The translations under genes and the position numbers were made by a program. The notes below the pieces were generated by a model that worked only from the letters and a program-made list of their open reading frames with translations, did not search any database and was not told where the DNA came from. From Actinomycetes bacterium (GTDB lineage Bacteria > Actinomycetota > Acidimicrobiia > Acidimicrobiales > Palsa-688): a stretch of DNA of 54,494 nt. The stretch covers positions 1-54,494 of the forward strand of contig JAJZNG010000003.1 in NCBI GenBank assembly GCA_021847945.1. Direction: 5' to 3'. Below, piece after piece: positions 50,753-54,494 of the stretch. Positions within the stretch are counted from its first letter, which is position 1; each line of letters begins with the position of its first letter.

Positions 50753-51444
50753 CGGAAGCCCTCGGCAAAACGCGTCCCTGCTCTGTTACCTGCGTCGGCT
50801 GCTCTGCTTCGCACAGAAAGGCGAACCAGGTCCCCACCGTCTCCTATCTGGCTTGCGTGGCAGACAACGGCATCTGCTTTGGCTTCGATGCTCGCCGCAA
50901 CGTCCACCCAGACATCGGGTTCGAGGGTGCCTGACAAGAGCAGCGTCCTAACAGCGTGAGCGGGCCGCGAAGCGGGAAAATAGTGGGGGTTAGCTGCGCC
51001 AGGAACCACGGCGTCGATAGCAGCCCAACCGGTTACGCGATGATCTCGGTGGTTTATGTAGGTCTGACCGAAGAACACAGCCGTAGGGTCGGGGGCGAGG
51101 ACCACGCTGGGCCTGAGGTCACGGATAAGGGCTACCATCTGACGTCTCAGCTCCAGGTCGTCCTCCAACTCCCCGTCTGGATGGTCGAGCCAGAAACGAC
51201 TTTTCACTCCGAGGACCGTCCCGGCGCGAACCGACTCAGCTTTTCGGATCTCGGCCAGCTCAGCGGGGAGCACAGAGGCATCCAAAGACCCCTTGTCACC
51301 CTGGGCGCACACGCACACGTGCACAGCAGTGCCGTTCGCAGCCCACAGTGCGAGGGTCCCGCCCGCAGCGACCTCGGCATCATCGGGATGCGCGTAGATC
51401 GCTAGCGCCACGTCGGGTATCTCGTCGAAAAAAGGGCCGGCCAC
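50734..51444 (-). CDS. PIG-L family (LmbE-like) N-acetylglucosaminyl deacetylase
   Basis: The protein is 236 residues. The zinc motif AIYAHPDDAEVAAGG (about residues 17-31) holds His, Asp and Asp, and the third ligand is in YINHRDHRVTG, both matching LmbE, MshB and Mca proteins. Actinobacterial members deacetylate GlcNAc-inositol in mycothiol synthesis or cleave mycothiol conjugates. An inositol-phosphatase-family gene is divergent from it, which makes a mycothiol link conceivable but unproven. The GTG at 51444 follows a TACTGT hexamer by 7 bases, so the mRNA is probably leaderless. The C-terminal coding end is triplicated downstream. Confidence 0.88.
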   Translation of the reverse strand: MAGPFFDEIPDVALAIYAHPDDAEVAAGGTLALWAANGTAVHVCVCAQGDKGSLDASVLPAELAEIRKAESVRAGTVLGVKSRFWLDHPDGELEDDLELRRQMVALIRDLRPSVVLAPDPTAVFFGQTYINHRDHRVTGWAAIDAVVPGAANPHYFPASRPAHAVRTLLLSGTLEPDVWVDVAASIEAKADAVVCHASQIGDGGDLVRLSVRSRAADAGNRAGTRFAEGFRQVLLG

Positions 51445-51461
51445 GAGCGCGACAGTAGGCT
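51445..51461. promoter_or_regulatory. Divergent promoters between PIG-L and inositol-phosphatase-family genes
   Basis: Only 29 bases separate the two start codons. On the minus strand TACTGT (51457-51452) precedes the GTG by 7 bases. On the plus strand TAGGCT (51456-51461) precedes the ATG at 51474 by 12 bases. The two -10 hexamers share bases, so polymerase could serve only one at a time. Confidence 0.45.
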
Positions 51462-51473
51462 AAACACGTCTGT

Positions 51474-52361
51474 ATGGCTGCGCAATCCGACCCCGCCCGA
51501 ACCGACCTGCCACCCGAGACCGCCGAGGCAGCCTTCGGTTTCGACCCCGGCTGGCGGGATCTCCTTGTGGCGGACCTTGCTCGCACTGCGTTCGAGGCTG
51601 CCATGGCCGGCGCCGACGTCCTTCGTCGCGCAGCACCCGGCTCGGGAGCGGCCGTCACTGGGCTGTCGACAAAGATTTCCAACACCGACATGGTGTCCGA
51701 CGTAGACCGCTCATCGGAGGCCGCGGTAAATCGAGTCCTGCTGCGTCGCAGACCTGAAGACGGTCTCCTAGCCGAAGAAGGCAGTTCCCGAGACGGCACG
51801 ACGGGTGTCCGCTGGGTTGTCGACCCACTGGATGGGACCACGAACTTCCTTTTTGCGATACCGCAGTACTGCGTGTCGATCGCGGCGGAGATTGATGGAG
51901 AGCCTGTTGTCGGCCTGGTAGTAGATCCTTGCCGATCCGAAACGTGGGCTGCGGCCCGAGGTCATGGTACGTTCCGCAACGGGTCCCGCTGCCAGGTAAG
52001 GCCCGACCCGCCGAGTGTCTCTGAGGCGCTGATCGCAACCGGGTTCGCCTACAAAGCGGTGTGGCGCGCCTGGCAGGGGGGGATCGCAGCCGAGGTGCTC
52101 CCCCAGGTAAGAGACCTGAGGCGCTTCGGTTCGGCCGCCCTCGACTTGTCTTGGATAGCAGGAGCCCGCTTCGACGGATACTACGAATGGGGTCTCAGCC
52201 CCTGGGATCTCCGAGCAGGGGAACTAATAGCACGCGAGGCGGGAGCACAGGTGGGCACTTTCCCCAACGGGACTTCTGTCGCCGCGACTCCCGGGCTCTT
52301 CGGACCGCTCTGCGAACTGCTCGGCCGAGCAGGAGCATTCGACGGTCCACCTTCTCCCTAA
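51474..52361 (+). CDS. Inositol-monophosphatase family protein
   Basis: The protein is 295 residues. Metal-binding motifs of the family are in order: SDVDRSSEAAVNRVL, LLAEEGSSRDG, WVVDPLDGTTNFLFAIP, and WDLRAGELIAREAGAQV near the end. It could dephosphorylate inositol-1-phosphate, fructose-1,6-bisphosphate, histidinol phosphate or a related sugar phosphate; sequence alone does not decide. The first 30 residues are an unconserved extension. It is divergent from the PIG-L gene and converges on the phosphofructokinase gene. Confidence 0.9.
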   Translation: MAAQSDPARTDLPPETAEAAFGFDPGWRDLLVADLARTAFEAAMAGADVLRRAAPGSGAAVTGLSTKISNTDMVSDVDRSSEAAVNRVLLRRRPEDGLLAEEGSSRDGTTGVRWVVDPLDGTTNFLFAIPQYCVSIAAEIDGEPVVGLVVDPCRSETWAAARGHGTFRNGSRCQVRPDPPSVSEALIATGFAYKAVWRAWQGGIAAEVLPQVRDLRRFGSAALDLSWIAGARFDGYYEWGLSPWDLRAGELIAREAGAQVGTFPNGTSVAATPGLFGPLCELLGRAGAFDGPPSP

Positions 52362-52427
52362 CGTGCACCGCAAGTCCCTTGGTTGTCATAGAAGACCGAC
52401 CCGCCCGCAGTGACCACTACGGGCCTG

Positions 52428-53459
52428 TTAGCCCCAGAACACCTCCGCGACACCGTGGAGCAGGGCAGGGTCGACGAGCTTGGAAACGCTAACGGCCTCC
52501 GAAAGCGCGACCCGAACTATCTTGTCAGCTTGCAGAGCTACCATCGTGGAGAAGTCGCCGTCGTGGACTGCGTCTATGGCTGCTATCCCAAACCGTGTCG
52601 CTAGGACACGGTCGAAAGCCGTCGGGGTACCACCGCGCTGGACGTGCCCGAGCAGGGTCACCCTAGTCTCGAAACCGGTCCGCTTCTCGATCTCGCCGGC
52701 GAGCACATTGGCTATTCCGCCCAGTCTCGGATGGCCGAACTGGTCGAGCTCCGCCGACGCCAAGGTCAGGCTGCCGTCCGCAGGGACGGCCCCTTCGGCG
52801 ACGACGACTATCGAAGCGAACCGCCCTTTGGCATGCCGGTTCTTCAGTTTGGTGCAGATCACGTCTATGTCGAAGGGCTCCTCGGGCACCAAGATCTCAG
52901 CGGCACCTCCGGCGATTCCGGCGTAGGTCGCTATCCAGCCGGCGTTCCTTCCCATCACCTCGCAGACTATGACCCTGTCGTGGGACTCGGCGGTCGTGTG
53001 CAGACGGTCGATGGCGTCCGTGGCGATCTGAACCGCCGTATGGAACCCGAAGGTCACTTCCGTGGCCGAAAGGTCGTTGTCTATAGTCTTGGGAACCCCG
53101 ACGACCGCCACACCCTCGCCGCTCAGGCGGTGTGCTACTCCGAGCGTGTCGTCACCGCCGATCGCTACCAACGCATCTATTCGTTGGGAGCGCAGCGTCG
53201 CCAGGCACCGCGCCACCCCACCGTCGACCTTATAGGGGTTGGTCCGTGAGGTCCCGAGGATCGTTCCGCCACGGGGAAGAATTCCCCTGCAACGCTCTAC
53301 GTCCAAGTCGGTGGTGCGGTTATCCATGACTCCCTCCCACCCGTCGAGGAAGCCCACGAAGCTATCCCCGTAACGGACTTCACCCTTGCGCACAACCGCT
53401 CGAATGACCGCGTTCAGCCCGGGGCAGTCGCCGCCACCGGTAAGCATTCCGACTCTCAT
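52428..53459 (-). CDS. pfp: 6-phosphofructokinase family, probable pyrophosphate-dependent
   Basis: The protein is 343 residues of the PfkA fold, MLTGGGDCPGLNAVIRAV at the start. Two residues normally set the phosphoryl donor: position 104 is Asp (GGDD at 101-104) and position 124 is Lys (VPKTIDND). ATP enzymes usually have Gly at 104; Asp104 with Lys124 is the pattern of PPi-dependent enzymes such as the actinomycete type. The substrate site MGRNAGW and the SHDRVIVCEV segment are intact. It would phosphorylate fructose-6-phosphate reversibly. The gene was probably annotated pfkA elsewhere. It lies 108 bases from nrdR. Confidence 0.85.
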   Translation of the reverse strand: MRVGMLTGGGDCPGLNAVIRAVVRKGEVRYGDSFVGFLDGWEGVMDNRTTDLDVERCRGILPRGGTILGTSRTNPYKVDGGVARCLATLRSQRIDALVAIGGDDTLGVAHRLSGEGVAVVGVPKTIDNDLSATEVTFGFHTAVQIATDAIDRLHTTAESHDRVIVCEVMGRNAGWIATYAGIAGGAAEILVPEEPFDIDVICTKLKNRHAKGRFASIVVVAEGAVPADGSLTLASAELDQFGHPRLGGIANVLAGEIEKRTGFETRVTLLGHVQRGGTPTAFDRVLATRFGIAAIDAVHDGDFSTMVALQADKIVRVALSEAVSVSKLVDPALLHGVAEVFWG

Positions 53460-53537
53460 GTCCTTCTCCTACCTAGAACCGCTTCGACTCTAATCGCAGG
53501 AGGAGACCGTCGAAGTCCGACTGCAACGTAGCCGTGC

Positions 53538-53568
53538 GGGCCCTGTAGAAGTGGGACCCTGTAGGAGT
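53538..53568. repeat. Two 15-16 bp near-tandem units between nrdR and pfp
   Basis: GGGCCCTGTAGAAGT (53538-53552) and GGGACCCTGTAGGAGT (53553-53568) are near-identical and end at the nrdR stop. They recall the other 15-21 bp duplications at gene ends in this window. Confidence 0.55.
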
Positions 53569-54029
53569 CAGCGCTCGGCGGAAGCCCGTTCGAGCATCCC
53601 TGCTTCACGCCTGAAGTCCCCAGCCCCGGAGAATCCCTTGTATACGCTGGCAAAGCGCAGATATGCGACCTCGTCGAGGCTCCGCAGCTGCTCTAGGACC
53701 GCGAGACCCACCTGCTCGTAGGTGACCTCGCCGCCTACGAAACGCAACGACTCCTCCACACCCGCGCTGAGTTGCGCAATATCTTCTGCTCCTACAGGCC
53801 GGTTCTTCGACGCTGCCGCCACGCCGGCTGCTACCTTCGCTCGGTCGAACAGCTCTCGCTCGCCTGAGCGCTTTACGACTACCAGCGGCACTTCTTCAAG
53901 ACGCTCGTAGGTGGTGAAGCGAGCTCCGCACCCCCCGCATTCCCGCCGACGGCGGATAGCCGAGCCGTCAAGGGCCGAACGCGAATCAACTACTCGATCT
54001 TCCGTGCAGGAGCAACGGGGACAGCGCAT
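53568..54029 (-). CDS. nrdR: NrdR ribonucleotide-reductase repressor
   Basis: The protein is 153 residues. The N-terminal zinc ribbon has CPRC (Cys3, Cys6) and CGGC (Cys31, Cys34), and the ATP-cone domain includes LVVVKRSGERELFDRAKV. NrdR senses ATP and dATP and represses nrd genes. The frame opens at 54098, but the ATG at 54029 gives the exact canonical N-terminus and lies 7 bases after a TACCTT hexamer, suggesting a leaderless transcript. No canonical NrdR box was seen in the window. Confidence 0.95.
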   Translation of the reverse strand: MRCPRCSCTEDRVVDSRSALDGSAIRRRRECGGCGARFTTYERLEEVPLVVVKRSGERELFDRAKVAAGVAAASKNRPVGAEDIAQLSAGVEESLRFVGGEVTYEQVGLAVLEQLRSLDEVAYLRFASVYKGFSGAGDFRREAGMLERASAER

Positions 54030-54036
54030 CCCTTGC

Positions 54037-54042
54037 AAGGTA
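54037..54042 (-). promoter_or_regulatory. -10 hexamer of nrdR (leaderless)
   Basis: The minus strand reads TACCTT, 7 bases, then ATG at 54029. The TANNNT form and spacing match the other leaderless starts. Confidence 0.4.
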
Positions 54043-54151
54043 GCGCTATGCGTGACGGAATCACGAACTATCGACCTACGAAGACACCAAGCGAGCATGG
54101 ATGGCCCCCAAAAGCCTGAGCTCTGACATCTTTTGCAGGCACTCGATGCCT

Positions 54152-54487
54152 TTAGTGATCAGGAATCTGTATCGTCTCGCCGGGATAGATCGACGTGCCG
54201 CGCAACTGTGAGGCAAGGCGGTCAACCAACGGCCGCTCGTCGCCGGCTGGATCGAGTCTGTGGGCTATCGACCACAGCGTGTCGCCCGGTTGGACGACGT
54301 ATACAACCTCGCTCGCCACCTTCACCTGGCCGATCGACTCGGTCTGTGCATCCCTCACAGCTGAGCCCACCGCCCCCGCCTGCGCTCCCCTGTGCTGCCC
54401 GGACAGGATCGTTGCGACCATCCAAGCGGCTGCAACCCCGACCGTCAGTGCCCACAGGGTCCTGCGCAATACCTGGCTCGCGCCCAA
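54152..54487 (-). CDS. LysM-domain membrane protein (start may lie outside window)
   Basis: The visible protein is 111 residues. It has an N-terminal membrane helix or signal anchor (TLWALTVGVAAAWMVATIL, about 10-28), a spacer, and a LysM peptidoglycan-binding domain (VYVVQPGDTLWSIAHRL, about 62-80) running to the end. This architecture resembles YneA-type cell-division inhibitors, which often lie near lexA and nrdR; that role is inferred only from context. The TTG at 54487 is the last possible start in the window and the frame stays open to the right edge, so the true start may be further upstream. A 5-bp stem hairpin (54137-54151) follows the stop. Confidence 0.75.
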   Translation of the reverse strand: MGASQVLRRTLWALTVGVAAAWMVATILSGQHRGAQAGAVGSAVRDAQTESIGQVKVASEVVYVVQPGDTLWSIAHRLDPAGDERPLVDRLASQLRGTSIYPGETIQIPDH

Positions 54488-54494
54488 GGGACCC

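Noticed and set aside
52362-52427. Intrinsic terminator between the convergent inositol-phosphatase and phosphofructokinase genes
   Set aside because: No GC-rich hairpin followed by a T-run is visible on either strand.

Overview
The window is gene-dense, high-GC DNA with a typical actinobacterial chromosomal core. Markers are: a bacterial proteasome activator with a proteasome-docking C-terminus; DivIVA and SepF with no FtsA beside FtsZ; a DUF3040 protein; many GTG starts; and several genes whose -10 hexamer sits only 6-7 nt before the start codon, which implies leaderless mRNAs. The MurE DNPR motif predicts meso-diaminopimelate peptidoglycan. I infer Actinomycetota, possibly the class Acidimicrobiia; the class assignment is a guess from gene content. 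No rRNA, tRNA, CRISPR array, prophage or insertion sequence was seen, and no stretch longer than 300 bases lacks a gene.

Layout: (1) 1-5625, the 3' end of a menE-like ligase, an aldo/keto reductase, a small acidic protein, a DUF255 thioredoxin-like protein and two unrecognised genes. (2) 5742-11000 (minus), a phosphodiesterase-bpa-dnaE operon, divergent from an Rrf2 regulator at 11029. (3) 11474-21637, a cobalamin block. cbiX and a thioesterase lie on the minus strand. A tightly overlapping plus-strand operon follows: cbiA, cobI with an N-terminal ribbon-helix-helix DNA-binding domain, cobM, cbiD, cobL, a cbiG-cobJ fusion, a ferredoxin and cobH. This covers most corrin-ring steps in the oxygen-independent style; precorrin-6A reductase is absent here. 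(4) 21630-27037, rluD, lspA and a DksA/TraR-like gene (minus), divergent from ileS (plus). (5) 27059-42294 (minus), the division and cell-wall cluster in transcription order mraZ, rsmH, ftsL-like, murE, mraY, ftsW, murG, murC, murB, ftsQ, ftsZ, pgeF, yggS, sepF, yggT, divIVA. ftsI, murF and murD are missing from their usual places. mraZ has a promoter overlaid by 10-bp-phased GTGGGG boxes. (6) 42571-44136 (minus), a lipoate-ligase-like gene, an HNH nuclease and a small protein, then the plus-strand MoxR-DUF58-transglutaminase operon (44179-48885). (7) 48888-54494, DUF3040, dinB, a PIG-L deacetylase, an inositol-phosphatase-family gene, a phosphofructokinase with pyrophosphate-type residues, nrdR and a LysM protein.

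The most unusual element is the fusion of a DNA-binding domain to the first methyltransferase of the corrin pathway. Just upstream is an operator-like set of three ACGTAGGGC half-sites placed over the predicted -35 of its own promoter. This suggests an enzyme that regulates its own operon, with no cobalamin riboswitch visible. A second theme is the many 15-21 bp tandem duplications, both inside genes and at gene ends.
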